Part shown: positions 11,002 to 19,670 of the stretch, piece by piece
Layout of the letters: every line of letters starts with the position of its first letter
How positions within the stretch are numbered: the stretch's first letter is position 1
Source: Frateuria hangzhouensis
GTDB taxonomy: Bacteria > Pseudomonadota > Gammaproteobacteria > Xanthomonadales > Rhodanobacteraceae
Assembly (NCBI RefSeq): GCF_026410505.1
Contig: NZ_JAPMIU010000006.1
Location: 174,059 to 238,058, forward strand
Length of the DNA: 64,000 nt
Reading direction: 5' to 3'
Program-made: the position numbers and the translations under genes
The notes under the pieces: model-generated
Databases searched by the model: none
What the model saw: only the letters and a program-made list of their open reading frames with translations
Told to the model about the DNA's origin: nothing

Positions 11002-12558
11002 CTACGAGCTGCACGAAAGCATCGAACACCCTGCCCGCTGCCGGGCCCATTCCGGTCGCTTCTGCGCAAAACGTTCTCGCCCGGGCTGGTCGTCGTACGG
11101 ATGGCGCATGACGTCCAGCAATTCGTGCACCCGCGCGTAATCGCCCTGCTCGGCAAGATCGATCGCTTCCTGCGCCAGGTAGTTGCGCAACACGTATTTC
11201 GGGTTGGCGAGCCGCATGCGTTCCTGCCGCTGCCCGGCCGGCAAGGGGTCCTCGCGCAGGCGCGCGGCATAACGCTCGAGCCAATTGCGCAGCATCGGCT
11301 CGGCGGCCAGTCGCCTGGCCGGGTCGTAGCAGGCGCCTTCCAGCAAAGCCGGCGAAGGCGCCTGTGGGTCAAAGCCGATCAACGCGCGCCAGGTGAGGGT
11401 CATGTCCGCCGAGGCCTCGCGCATCCACGCGTGCAGATCGTCACGCAGGGTCAGGTCCTCGTCGCGGGCTTGTGCCAGGCCGAGCTTGGCGGCCACGTTG
11501 GCGCGGTCGGCGGCCTCCCACGCGGCCACGTAGCGATCGAGCCCCACCTGCAGCGGCGCCACGTCCGCGAACAAGGGCGAGAGCGCGCAGGCCAGCCGGG
11601 TCAGGTTCCACCAGGCCACGTTCGGCTGCTGGCCAAAGCGGTAGCGGCGGCGCGTCGCATCGGTGGTGTTGGGCGTCCAGTCCGGATCGTAATCGTCGAT
11701 CCAGCCGTAGGGGCCGTAGTCGATGGTGAGGCCGAGGATGGACATGTTGTCGGTATTCATCACGCCGTGGACGAAACCCACGCGCATCCACTGCGCCAGC
11801 AACCGCGCGGTGCGCTCGCAGACCTCGCCGAACCAGTCTGCGTAGAGCGCCTCGCCCTCCCCGCGCAGCTGCGGGAAGTCGCGCCGGATGGTGAAGTCGG
11901 CCAGTTGCCGCAAGAGTACCGTGTCGTTGCGCGCGTAAGGCAGCTCGAAATGGCCGAAGCGGATGAACGAGGGCGCCACGCGGCAGACGATCGCGCCCGG
12001 TTCTTCGCGTGGGTGGCCGTCGTAGAACATGTCGCGCACCACCACCTCGCCGGTCTCGACCAGGCACAGCGCACGCGTGGTCGGAATGCCGAGGTGGTGC
12101 ATCGCTTCGCTGCAGAGAAATTCGCGGATGGACGAGCGCAGCACCGCGCGGCCGTCCGCTCCGCGCGAATACGGCGTGGGGCCGGCGCCCTTCAGCTGCA
12201 GTTCCCAGCGCTGGCCGCGTGCGTCGAGCACTTCGCCCAGCGAGATCGCGCGACCGTCACCGAGCTGTCCGGCCCACGCGCCGAACTGGTGCCCGCCATA
12301 GTTGCTCGCCCAAGGCTGCATGCCCTCCAGCAAAGCGTTGCCGCCGAAGACCTGCGCCAGGCGCTCGCTGCGCATGCCGGCTTCGTCCAGGCCGAGCACG
12401 CCGGCCATCTCCGCGGACCACGCAACCACCCGCGGCGACGCCACCGGCGTCGGTTCGACGTGCGACCAACCGGCGCCTTCCACCTGGCGCACCCGCGGCC
12501 CGCTTTCGGGATCGCCGGGAAGCTCGCGCACGAACGCGTTGTCGAATGCAAAACGCAT
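11002..12558 (-). CDS. selO: Protein adenylyltransferase SelO (UPF0061/YdiU)
   Basis: Pseudokinase-fold enzyme that transfers AMP from ATP to Ser, Thr or Tyr of protein targets, with a role in redox stress in E. coli. 518 residues, full length. Family blocks seen: GGHQFGAWAGQLGDGRAI, QLKGAGPTPYSRGADGRAVL, FVHGVMNTDNMSILGLTID and YGPYGWIDDYDP (metal- and nucleotide-binding region). The last residues are SMLSCSS, so the third-last residue is Cys where vertebrate SELENOO has selenocysteine. Single gene; the neighbour upstream is divergent. Confidence 0.93.
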   Translation of the reverse strand: MRFAFDNAFVRELPGDPESGPRVRQVEGAGWSHVEPTPVASPRVVAWSAEMAGVLGLDEAGMRSERLAQVFGGNALLEGMQPWASNYGGHQFGAWAGQLGDGRAISLGEVLDARGQRWELQLKGAGPTPYSRGADGRAVLRSSIREFLCSEAMHHLGIPTTRALCLVETGEVVVRDMFYDGHPREEPGAIVCRVAPSFIRFGHFELPYARNDTVLLRQLADFTIRRDFPQLRGEGEALYADWFGEVCERTARLLAQWMRVGFVHGVMNTDNMSILGLTIDYGPYGWIDDYDPDWTPNTTDATRRRYRFGQQPNVAWWNLTRLACALSPLFADVAPLQVGLDRYVAAWEAADRANVAAKLGLAQARDEDLTLRDDLHAWMREASADMTLTWRALIGFDPQAPSPALLEGACYDPARRLAAEPMLRNWLERYAARLREDPLPAGQRQERMRLANPKYVLRNYLAQEAIDLAEQGDYARVHELLDVMRHPYDDQPGRERFAQKRPEWARQRAGCSMLSCSS

Positions 12559-12662
12559 GCACGCATGATCGCACGCACACCCGCCATTGAGCGTTCACAC
12601 GTTGCCCGGATGCGAACACGAACGTTTAGCGCATGACCCGGCTCGAGGGCCCATACTGACGC

Positions 12663-13001
12663 GTGAACAACGATATCGAAAACGATCCCTACGCCGAGAG
12701 CGTCGACCCTTCCGTGCAATGCACCGCCTGCGATGCCGTCTGCTGCCGGCTGACCGTGGTGCTGATGCCCGACGACCACGTGCCCGAATGGCTGGTGGCG
12801 CATGACGACCACGGCCTGGCGACGCTCGCCAAGGGCGAAGACGGCTGGTGTGCCGCGGTCGATCCGAACACGTCGCGCTGCACCATCTACACGCAGCGTC
12901 CGGCGATCTGCCGCAAGTACGCGATGGGCAGCCCGGGTTGCCGCGACGAGCGGCGCAAGTGGTACGGCGAGCGGTTGCCCACGCCGGTGCGACTGGTCTA
13001 G
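12663..13001 (+). CDS. YkgJ-type Zn/Fe-chelating Cys-cluster protein
   Basis: 112 residues from a GTG start. The Cys pattern CTACDAVCCR near the N-terminus, then DPNTSRCTIYTQRPAICRKYAMG and SPGC, matches the CxxCxxxCC...C.IY..RP..C signature of the YkgJ family of putative metal-chelating proteins. Function is otherwise unknown. Its TAG stop overlaps the TAG stop of convergent rsuA in the palindrome CTAG (12998-13001). Confidence 0.85.
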   Translation: MNNDIENDPYAESVDPSVQCTACDAVCCRLTVVLMPDDHVPEWLVAHDDHGLATLAKGEDGWCAAVDPNTSRCTIYTQRPAICRKYAMGSPGCRDERRKWYGERLPTPVRLV

Positions 13002-13726
13002 CCGGGCACGCCGGCGTCCGGTGCCGGCGGTTCGAAGGCGCGGGCGATGGCGTCCGCGTCGAGCGCCCGCCACTGGCCCGGCGCCAACCCCTCCAGCGTC
13101 AGCCGCCCGATCGCCACGCGCTCGAGCGCTTCGACGTGGTTGCCGCTGGCGGCGAACATCCGGCGCACCTGGTGATAGCGCCCTTCGGTGACGGTCAGCC
13201 GCGCCCGTCGCGGCGCGAGCACGGTCAACTGCGCCGGCGCCAGCGGCGTGGTTTCCGATTCCAGCATCAGCGTGCCGCTGGCGAACAGCGCGCCTTCGTC
13301 GCCGCGCAGGTCGCGGGCGAGCGCGGCTTCGTACACCTTGGCGACGTTCGCCCTGGGCGAAATGATCCGGTGCAGCAGCGCGCCGTCGTCGGTCAGCAGC
13401 AACATGCCGGAGGTATCGCGATCGAGCCGGCCGACCGTGGACAACGCCGGATCGCGCCGGCGCCAGCGCGGCGGCAGCAGATCGTAGACCAGGCGGCCGG
13501 CGTCCTTGCGCGAGCAGGTGTAGCCAGTGGGCTTGTGCATCAGCAGCACCAGGCCGGCAGGCGGATCAAGCGGCTCGCCGTCGATGCGGACGTCGCCGTG
13601 CACGGTCCTGTCGTCGGTATAGAGCACGTCGCCCGCCGCGTCCGTGACCCGCCCCTCGCGGAACAGCTGCATGACGTCCCGGCGGCTGCCGTAGCCGAGG
13701 TTGGCGATCAGGCGCACGAGCTTCAT
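12998..13726 (-). CDS. rsuA: 16S rRNA pseudouridine(516) synthase
   Basis: RsuA-type pseudouridine synthase, 242 residues. An S4-like RNA-binding segment (LVRLIANLGYGSRRDVMQLF) precedes the catalytic motif GRLDRDTSGMLLLT (catalytic Asp in RLDRD) and the C-terminal motif YHQVRRMFAASGNHV. RsuA modifies U516 of 16S rRNA in E. coli. The start ATG overlaps the rsmC stop (ATGA), pairing two 16S rRNA-modifying enzymes. Confidence 0.92.
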   Translation of the reverse strand: MKLVRLIANLGYGSRRDVMQLFREGRVTDAAGDVLYTDDRTVHGDVRIDGEPLDPPAGLVLLMHKPTGYTCSRKDAGRLVYDLLPPRWRRRDPALSTVGRLDRDTSGMLLLTDDGALLHRIISPRANVAKVYEAALARDLRGDEGALFASGTLMLESETTPLAPAQLTVLAPRRARLTVTEGRYHQVRRMFAASGNHVEALERVAIGRLTLEGLAPGQWRALDADAIARAFEPPAPDAGVPG

Positions 13727-14778
13727 GCGCGCACCGCCTCGATCACCTTGAATCCTTCCTGCATCGCCACCGTGCGTACCCGCGCAAAGCGCGACGCGAG
13801 CGTGGATTCATAAGGCAGGTGCCGGTTGGCGACCAGCCACAGCCGGCCACCTGGCTGCAAGGCATCGGCGGCCGCCTCGATGAAGGCGCGGCCCAGCGCG
13901 GGCAGGTCCGCGCGGCCCTGGTGGAAAGGCGGGTTGCTCACGATCGCCTCGTAGCGTCGCGGCAGGCCGGCGGTGACGTCGTGCCAGTGCACCTCCACCG
14001 CCAGTTTGCGTCCGCTCGCGGTGACGGCCTCGGCCAGGTTGGTCCGCGCCGGCTCGATCGCGCGCGCCTCGGCCTCGTACAGGTCGAGCGCCGTGACGTC
14101 GGGACAATGCGCGACCACTTGCGCGGCGAGGTAGCCGTAGCCGGCGCCCAGGTCGGCGACGCGTCCGTGCAGGTCCGGCGGCAGATGTGACGCGAGCATG
14201 GCGGAGGCGGCATCGATGCGGTCCCAGGCAAACAGCCCCGGGCGGCTCAGGTAACCGCCGGCGATGCGCCGCGGCGCGTCGAGCGCAGCCCACTCCGCCA
14301 ACAGCGCCGCGTCCAGCGATTCGCCGACGGCCGTCCAGAACACGCGGCACTTGTGCTTGGAAAGGCTGTGCACGGCACCGAACAGGCGCACGAAATCCGC
14401 TTCGGTCGACTTGGCGCCCTCCGCATTGGCCGCGGCCGCGAGCACGACAGCGCCGGGCTGCGCATGCCGCGCCGCGCGCGCGAACAGTGCGCGCGCCTCG
14501 TCACGTTGGCGTGGTGGCAACACCAGCACCGCACCGAAGCGATCGTCGTCCGACGGCTCGCCGAGCGCGGCGCCATCGCGCTGCAGTTGGTCCGCGAACG
14601 GCCGGAAACTTTGCTGGCAGAGCACGTCCGAACCGGCGAGCGCGCGCAGCCGCGAGCCGCCACGGGCGCGCAGGAAAAGCACGCGGGCGTCTTCGGGCAG
14701 CTTCAGTTCGCCGATGGTGAAAGGCAGGAACAGCGCGTCGAGCTGGGCTTCGGGCGCGGTGGCGAGGGGTAATGCCAT
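13723..14778 (-). CDS. rsmC: 16S rRNA (guanine1207-N2)-methyltransferase family
   Basis: Two tandem Rossmann-like halves, a degenerate N-terminal one and a catalytic C-terminal one, as in RsmC. SAM motif VADLGAGYGYLA and the N2-guanine methylase motif IVSNPPFHQG are intact, ending in GFKVIEAVRA. 351 residues from ATG 14778; a GTG at 14823 would give 366. Neither start has a clear ribosome-binding site. Coupled to rsuA by ATGA overlap. A role at G1207 is inferred from family; RlmG is a close relative but much longer. Confidence 0.87.
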   Translation of the reverse strand: MALPLATAPEAQLDALFLPFTIGELKLPEDARVLFLRARGGSRLRALAGSDVLCQQSFRPFADQLQRDGAALGEPSDDDRFGAVLVLPPRQRDEARALFARAARHAQPGAVVLAAAANAEGAKSTEADFVRLFGAVHSLSKHKCRVFWTAVGESLDAALLAEWAALDAPRRIAGGYLSRPGLFAWDRIDAASAMLASHLPPDLHGRVADLGAGYGYLAAQVVAHCPDVTALDLYEAEARAIEPARTNLAEAVTASGRKLAVEVHWHDVTAGLPRRYEAIVSNPPFHQGRADLPALGRAFIEAAADALQPGGRLWLVANRHLPYESTLASRFARVRTVAMQEGFKVIEAVRA

Positions 14779-14860
14779 CAGGTCGGACGGTGGCAAGCGG
14801 GGTTCGGATTCTACGCGGCGCACGGGGCGTTGGCGTTCCCGGCGCTCGCAAAGGCCCCCG

Positions 14861-14928
14861 CAGGGTGGGCTTCAGCCCACCATGGCAGTCCCCGGTGCAA
14901 GCGCCGGTGGGCTGAAGCCCACCCTACG
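14861..14928. repeat. Palindromic doublet, family A (GGTGGGCTTCAGCCCACC type)
   Basis: Two head-to-head copies of an 18-bp imperfect palindrome, GGTGGGCTTCAGCCCACC (7-bp stem, TTCA loop), lie about 24 bp apart. The right copy ends in CCCTACG, the left begins CAGGG. It lies between egtD and rsmC. The same element recurs at 30617, 33461 and 48585. The arrangement is that of REPINs, non-autonomous elements usually mobilised by a TnpA-REP (RAYT) enzyme encoded elsewhere; none is in this window. Confidence 0.85.
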
Positions 14929-14934
14929 GCTGAT

Positions 14935-15921
14935 TCAGCGTGCCACGGATCCGGCGCGCACCAGGTACTGCACGCTGAACATCTGCCGGGGATCGAGCCA
15001 CACCCGCAACACATCCAGCCCGGCCTTGCCCGCCAATGCCGCGAAATCCTCCAGCGAATACTTGCAGCTGATCTCCACGCGGATCGCCTCGTCCTCGCCG
15101 AAGGCGACCTGGCTGCGGCCCATGCGCACCTTCTGCGCGCGCTGGCTGACGAGGCTCGTTTCGATGCGGCCGCCCAGCGCGTTGTAGTGCGCGCGATGGC
15201 GAAAGCCGTCCAGGTCGAAGTCGCAGCCCAGCTCGCGGTTGAGCCGCGTGAGCATGTTGAGGGTGAACTCGGCGGTGACGCCGGCGGCGTCGTTGTAGGC
15301 GGCCTCGATCGTCGCGGTGTCCTTCTTCAGGTCCACGCCGATCAGGATGCCGCCGTTTTCGCCCATCTCGCCGCGCATCTTGCGCAGCAGCGCCACCGCA
15401 TCGCGCGTATCGAAGTTGCCGATGGTCGAACCCGGGAAATAAATCACCGTGCGCCGCGGGGCGCGTGGCGGGATTGGCAGGCGCAATGGACGGGTGAAGT
15501 CGCCGCACAACGGTTGCACCGGCAATTGCGGGAAGCGCAGCCCCAGCCGCTGCACGCTTTCCTGCAGCGGCTCGGCCGAGATCTCCACCGGAACGTAGCT
15601 CACCGGCGCGGACATGTGCTCGAGCAGCAGGGGCGTCTTGGTGGCGCTGCCGCTGCCGTACTCGACCAGTCGCACCTCCACGCCCAGAGTGTCGGCGATG
15701 CTTCCGGCGTGCGCCTGCATCAGCGCCGTCTCGCAGCGGGTCAGGTAGTACTCGGGCTGCTCGCATATGCGCTCGAACAGCGCCGAGCCATGGGCGTCGT
15801 AGAACAACCACGAGGGCAGCCGCTTGGGTTGCGCACGCAATCCGCGGCGGACGGTCTCGAGCAACGCGCTGGCGGGCGGGTTACGCCCGTCGTCGTGCAG
15901 GTCCAGGGCACGGATATTCAT
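14935..15921 (-). CDS. egtD: L-histidine N-alpha-methyltransferase
   Basis: Converts histidine to hercynine (trimethylhistidine) with three SAM, the first step of ergothioneine synthesis. 328 residues, the usual size. Family features seen: PKRLPSWLFYDAHGSALFE and ICEQPEYYLTRCE, the SAM loop VEYGSGSATKT, then FPGSTIGNF and GVDLKKD. It lies 21 bp downstream of egtB on the same strand, so both are one operon. No egtA, egtC or egtE is nearby. Confidence 0.95.
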   Translation of the reverse strand: MNIRALDLHDDGRNPPASALLETVRRGLRAQPKRLPSWLFYDAHGSALFERICEQPEYYLTRCETALMQAHAGSIADTLGVEVRLVEYGSGSATKTPLLLEHMSAPVSYVPVEISAEPLQESVQRLGLRFPQLPVQPLCGDFTRPLRLPIPPRAPRRTVIYFPGSTIGNFDTRDAVALLRKMRGEMGENGGILIGVDLKKDTATIEAAYNDAAGVTAEFTLNMLTRLNRELGCDFDLDGFRHRAHYNALGGRIETSLVSQRAQKVRMGRSQVAFGEDEAIRVEISCKYSLEDFAALAGKAGLDVLRVWLDPRQMFSVQYLVRAGSVAR

Positions 15922-15942
15922 CGGTGGTGCTCCTTGAAGATC

Positions 15943-17187
15943 TCAATGATCCTTGGCGAGGCGCAGCCCGGCGAACTGCCAGCGCGCCTGCGGTGGAAAG
16001 AAGTTGCGGTAGCTGGCGCGCACATGGTCGCGTGGCGTGGCGCAGGAACCGCCGCGCAGGACCCACTGCCCGCTCATGAACTTGCCGTTGTACTCGCCGA
16101 GCGAGCCAGGCAAAGGCCGGAATCCGGGATAGGCGATGTAGGGCGAGGCAGTCCATTCCCACGCGTCGCCGTACATCTGCGCCAGGCCGGTTCCGCTCGC
16201 CGTTTGCGGCAGCCTCGGCCGCCCTTCGAGCAGATTGCCCGCGACCGGCAGGTTGGTGGCGGTGGCCTCCCACTCTGCCTCGGTGGGCAACCGCGCACCG
16301 GCCCAGCGCGCGAAGGCGTCCGCTTCGTAATAGCTGAGGTGGCACACGGGCGCGGCCGGGTCGAGCCCGATTACCCCGGCCAGCGAAAACGCACTGGCCA
16401 GATCCGGCTGCCAGTACAACGGCCGCTGCCAGCCTTCGCGCTGCACCGTCGCCCAGCCATCGGACAGCCACAGCGACGGTTCGCGATAGCCGCCGTCATG
16501 CACGAACGCGGCGTATTCCTCGTTGGTGACCAGCCGGTTGGCCAGCGCGTGGGGCGCGAGCAGGGTGCGGTGGCGCGGGGTCTCGCTGTCGAAGGCAAAA
16601 CCCTCGCCGGCGTGACCGATTTCCACCACGCCCTCGCGACCGGGCAGGAACTGCAGCGAGACCGCCGCCGTGGAATTCGACGGCTCGGCGGGCGCATAGG
16701 CCGGCAACAGGGGATTGGTCCAGAACGCATGCTGGATGTCGGTAAGCAGCAGTTCCTGGTGTTGCTGTTCGTGCTGCAGGCCGAGCTCGACCACCGTGGC
16801 CAGGGCGCCGCGCTCGTCACGCAGCAGCATCCCGCTCATCGCTTCGTCCACGTGGCGGCGATAGCCCAGCACTTCGTCCAGTGTCGGGCGCGAGAGCAAT
16901 CCGCGTTGCGGCCGCGCGTGCATCGGCCCGACGCTCTGGTAGTAGGAATTGAACAGGTAATGCCAGGCCGGATCGCGCGGACGGTAGCGCGGGTCGCGCC
17001 CAAGCACGAATTGCTCAAAAAACCAGGTGGTGTGCGCCAGGTGCCATTTCACCGGGCTGGCGTCGGGCATCGACTGCACCATCATGTCTTCGGCCGTGAG
17101 CCCTTCGCACAGCGTCAGGCTCTGCTGGCGAATGCGCCGATAGCGTTGCGCCAGGACATCCCCGGCGAGGCTGGCTTGCTGCGTCAT
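15943..17187 (-). CDS. egtB: Ergothioneine biosynthesis iron-dependent sulfoxide synthase
   Basis: Non-haem iron enzyme that forms the C-S bond between hercynine and a thiol (gamma-Glu-Cys or Cys) with oxygen. 414 residues. N-terminal DinB-like domain with three His iron ligands: LAH (His52) and HEQQHQE (His139, His143). The C-terminal formylglycine-generating-enzyme fold ends VLRGGSCATPRDHVRASYRN and FAGLRLAKD. Start 17187 is chosen because GGAGAGCC lies just upstream; the frame is open for 31 more codons. Which thiol is used cannot be read from sequence. Confidence 0.94.
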   Translation of the reverse strand: MTQQASLAGDVLAQRYRRIRQQSLTLCEGLTAEDMMVQSMPDASPVKWHLAHTTWFFEQFVLGRDPRYRPRDPAWHYLFNSYYQSVGPMHARPQRGLLSRPTLDEVLGYRRHVDEAMSGMLLRDERGALATVVELGLQHEQQHQELLLTDIQHAFWTNPLLPAYAPAEPSNSTAAVSLQFLPGREGVVEIGHAGEGFAFDSETPRHRTLLAPHALANRLVTNEEYAAFVHDGGYREPSLWLSDGWATVQREGWQRPLYWQPDLASAFSLAGVIGLDPAAPVCHLSYYEADAFARWAGARLPTEAEWEATATNLPVAGNLLEGRPRLPQTASGTGLAQMYGDAWEWTASPYIAYPGFRPLPGSLGEYNGKFMSGQWVLRGGSCATPRDHVRASYRNFFPPQARWQFAGLRLAKDH

Positions 17188-17419
17188 GGATGGCTCTCCG
17201 GGACTCCGGGCGAAAGGTTCGCGCGCGCCATGTTGGCCGCATGGGAGCAGGAGACGGATCGAACCGTTGGCATGCTCCAAGCATGGCGCGGCGACCGTTC
17301 AATACTTGTGATCGGGCGATGGCAAATTGCTGACAACCCGACGCTGGCGCCATCCGTGCCGGCGCGCGATGCTGGAGCGGCCGCCCCACGCGCGCCCTTC
17401 CCCTTGCGAGGTGATGCCC

Positions 17420-17842
17420 ATGAAAGGCCTGTCTTCCCTGCTGCTGATCGCGGCCGCCGGCTGTACCAGCGCCTTCGCCGGCAATGCGCCGCCCGCCCGC
17501 GAGTCGCTGCCTTACGCGCAATGCATCCAGATCGACAAGATCAACGAATGGCACGTCCTGGATGCCCGCCGTGCGCTGGTGCGCACCGGCCCGCACCGCT
17601 ACGAGGTCCGCTTGCAGGCCGATTGTCCGCGGCTGGGCATCGGCGTCCCCGGCTTCCTGCTACGAGCCAATGAATCGAACAAGGCTCTCGGCGGCAGCCG
17701 CATCTGCGGCGAGGCGGGCGAAACGGTGAGCGCCCGCGACCAGCCGCCCTGCGCGATCGCCGCGGTGACACTGATCGACGAGGCGCGATTCGACCAGCTG
17801 CGCAAGCATGCCGCGCGCCATGGCAGCGGCGCGGAGCCGTAG
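17420..17842 (+). CDS. Small exported protein, DUF6491-like
   Basis: 140 residues. N-terminal hydrophobic segment MKGLSSLLLIAAAGCTSAFA gives a signal peptide; AAGC is a weak lipobox, so a lipoprotein is possible. The mature part has Cys residues (YAQCIQID, DCPRLGIG, RICGEAG, PPCAIAAV) that could form two disulfides. The order CIQIDKINEWHVLD... then a polar strand region resembles the small DUF6491 family of xanthomonads. Function unknown. GAGGTG lies upstream of the chosen ATG. Divergent from egtB. Confidence 0.6.
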   Translation: MKGLSSLLLIAAAGCTSAFAGNAPPARESLPYAQCIQIDKINEWHVLDARRALVRTGPHRYEVRLQADCPRLGIGVPGFLLRANESNKALGGSRICGEAGETVSARDQPPCAIAAVTLIDEARFDQLRKHAARHGSGAEP

Positions 17843-17857
17843 ACCGCCCTGGAACGA

Positions 17858-17882
17858 CGAGGCCCGGCATCGCCGGGCCTCG
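17858..17882. terminator. Hairpin between convergent genes
   Basis: Perfect 11-bp stem CGAGGCCCGGC / GCCGGGCCTCG with a 3-base loop, between the small exported protein gene (plus) and the His-rich protein gene (minus). There is no T tract on either side, so it is probably a weak bidirectional terminator or an mRNA-stabilising stem. Confidence 0.5.
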
Positions 17883-17908
17883 AAGTGAATGACACGGAAT
17901 CGACCCGC

Positions 17909-18334
17909 TCAGTCGCCGTCGCCGTAGTAGCCGACATAGCGCGTGGGCGGGTAGCGGTCTTCGTACACGGTACGCGTTTCCACCACCCGCCGGGTGACCA
18001 CTGGCGCCTCGTAGATCACCCGCACCGGGCGCCGGTAGACCGGCCGCTCGTAGACCACCGTGCGCGGCGGCGGATTCAGCGCGTCATCGACCAGGCCAAT
18101 CACCGCGCCGGCGACGATCGCGCCGGCGACCCAGCGGCCGCCGTTCCAGTGGCCGCGATCATGGCGGTAATGCCCGTGCCAGCCCCGGTCATGGCGGTCG
18201 TAGTGCCCGTGACCGTGGCCGCGCCAGCCACGATCGTGACCGCGCGCCGCAGCGTCCGTCGGCCATGCCGCGGCCGACGCCAGCAGTATCGCGGCGACCG
18301 CCAGTACGGGTTTGCCCAGCCAGTGGATGGTCAT
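17909..18334 (-). CDS. Exported His/Gly/Arg-rich protein of unknown function
   Basis: 141 residues. Signal peptide about 1-29 (VLAVAAILLASAAAWPTDAAA). The next ~40 residues are packed with His, Asp, Arg and Gly (HDRGWRGHGHGHYDRHDRGW), with 11 His in about 35 residues. A short Gly/Ala hydrophobic stretch (WVAGAIVAGAVIGLVDDAL) follows, then a Val/Tyr/Arg/Pro tail. GGAG nine bases before the ATG supports the start. The His-rich part could bind metal; that is inference. The gene stands alone. Confidence 0.75.
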   Translation of the reverse strand: MTIHWLGKPVLAVAAILLASAAAWPTDAAARGHDRGWRGHGHGHYDRHDRGWHGHYRHDRGHWNGGRWVAGAIVAGAVIGLVDDALNPPPRTVVYERPVYRRPVRVIYEAPVVTRRVVETRTVYEDRYPPTRYVGYYGDGD

Positions 18335-18456
18335 GTTGCTTTCTCCTTGCGGGACGATGGCGCCCTTCCTCGCCGATGCTCCGTCCGGGCCGCTTAATCG
18401 GTACTTAAGCGCGTTCGCGTTCCGGCGGCTTCGATGTCAACGCATCCGGCAGCGCC

Positions 18457-18482
18457 CGTGGGAGCGCCATCGGGCGCGACCG
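18457..18482. repeat. Single family B palindrome
   Basis: One copy of the GGAGCGCCATCGGGCGCGAC unit of the family also seen as doublets at 5847 and 36667. It ends seven bases before the ychF stop codon, so it lies in the 3' untranslated region of ychF. Confidence 0.55.
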
Positions 18483-18488
18483 AAAGGT

Positions 18489-19580
18489 TCAGACGTTGAA
18501 CAGGAAGTGCAGCACGTCGCCGTCCTTGACGATGTAGTCCTTGCCTTCCTTGCGCAGGCGGCCCGCGGCGGCGGCACCGGTTTCGCCCTTGTACTGGATG
18601 AACTCGTCGTAGGAGACCGTCTCGGCACGGATGAAGCCGCGCTCGAAATCGGTGTGGATCACGCCGGCGGCCTGCGGCGCGGTGGCGCCCTTCTTCACCG
18701 TCCAGGCGCGCACTTCCTTGACGCCCGCGGTGAAGTAGGTCTGCAGGTTCAGCAGCTTGTAGCCGGCGCGGATCACGCGATTCAGGCCCGGCTCGTCCAG
18801 GCCCAGGTCCTTGAGGAACTCGTCGCGGTCGGCGTCTTCGAGCTGGGCCATTTCCTCCTCGATCGCCGCGCACACGGGCACCACTTCGGCACCCTCGGCG
18901 GCAGCGCGCGTGCGCACGGCATCCAGGTGAGGGTTGTTCTCGAAGCCGTCCTCGCGCACGTTGGCGATATACATCAACGGCTTGAGCGTGAGCAGGAACA
19001 GGTCGCGGATCAGCGCCTTCTCTTCCTCGTCCAGGCCGATGCTGCGGGCGGACTTGCCCTCGTTCAGCGCGGCGGCCAGCTTCTGCAGCACCGGCTTCTT
19101 CGCCAGGGCTTCCTTGTCATTGGCCTTGGCCGCGCGCTCGGCGCGGTTGAGCGCCTTGTCGACCGAATCCAGGTCCGCCAGCGCAAGCTCGGTGTCGATC
19201 GTCTCGATGTCGGCAATCGGATCGACCTTGCCGGCCACGTGCACGATGTCGCCATGCTCGAAGCAGCGCACCACGTGCGCGATCGCGTCGACCTCGCGGA
19301 TGTGCGCCAGGAACTTGTTGCCCAGCCCCTCGCCCTTGGACGCGCCGGCGACCAGGCCGGCGATGTCGACGAACTCCACCGCCGTCGGCACCACCTTCTG
19401 CGGATTGACGATCGCCGAGAGCGCGTTCAGCCGCTCATCGGGCACCGGCACCACGCCCACGTTCGGCTCGATCGTGCAGAACGGGAAGTTGGCGGCGGCG
19501 ATGCCGGCCTTGGTCAGCGCGTTGAACAGGGTGGACTTGCCGACGTTGGGCAGGCCGACGATGCCGCATTTGATGCCCAT
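18489..19580 (-). CDS. ychF: Ribosome-associated ATPase YchF/OLA1
   Basis: Obg-family P-loop protein that prefers ATP. 363 residues, equal to E. coli YchF. Motifs: [35 protein letters not shown] and the NVRED motif in place of NKXD, then a coiled-coil insertion and a C-terminal TGS domain ([19 protein letters not shown]). Start ATG 19580 is set by the conserved [21 protein letters not shown] is about nine bases upstream. Downstream of pth, the usual pth-ychF pairing. Confidence 0.97.
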   Translation of the reverse strand: MGIKCGIVGLPNVGKSTLFNALTKAGIAAANFPFCTIEPNVGVVPVPDERLNALSAIVNPQKVVPTAVEFVDIAGLVAGASKGEGLGNKFLAHIREVDAIAHVVRCFEHGDIVHVAGKVDPIADIETIDTELALADLDSVDKALNRAERAAKANDKEALAKKPVLQKLAAALNEGKSARSIGLDEEEKALIRDLFLLTLKPLMYIANVREDGFENNPHLDAVRTRAAAEGAEVVPVCAAIEEEMAQLEDADRDEFLKDLGLDEPGLNRVIRAGYKLLNLQTYFTAGVKEVRAWTVKKGATAPQAAGVIHTDFERGFIRAETVSYDEFIQYKGETGAAAAGRLRKEGKDYIVKDGDVLHFLFNV

Positions 19581-19590
19581 GGGTTTGCTC

Positions 19591-19670
19591 CGGATTCGTG
19601 ATTGGGGATTCGGGATCCGGAAGAGCGGGATCGCGCTTACGAATCCCGAATCCCGAATCCCCAATCCCGG
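19591..19670. repeat. Inverted repeat of GGGATTCGGGA-type units
   Basis: Iterated GGATTCG / GGGGATTCGGGAT units on one arm and GAATCCCGAATCCC units on the other, about 20 bp apart. It fills the pth-ychF spacer: it ends at the base before the pth stop codon and its other end merges with the ychF ribosome-binding site (GGAG). Same unit as 3021-3107. Confidence 0.75.
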
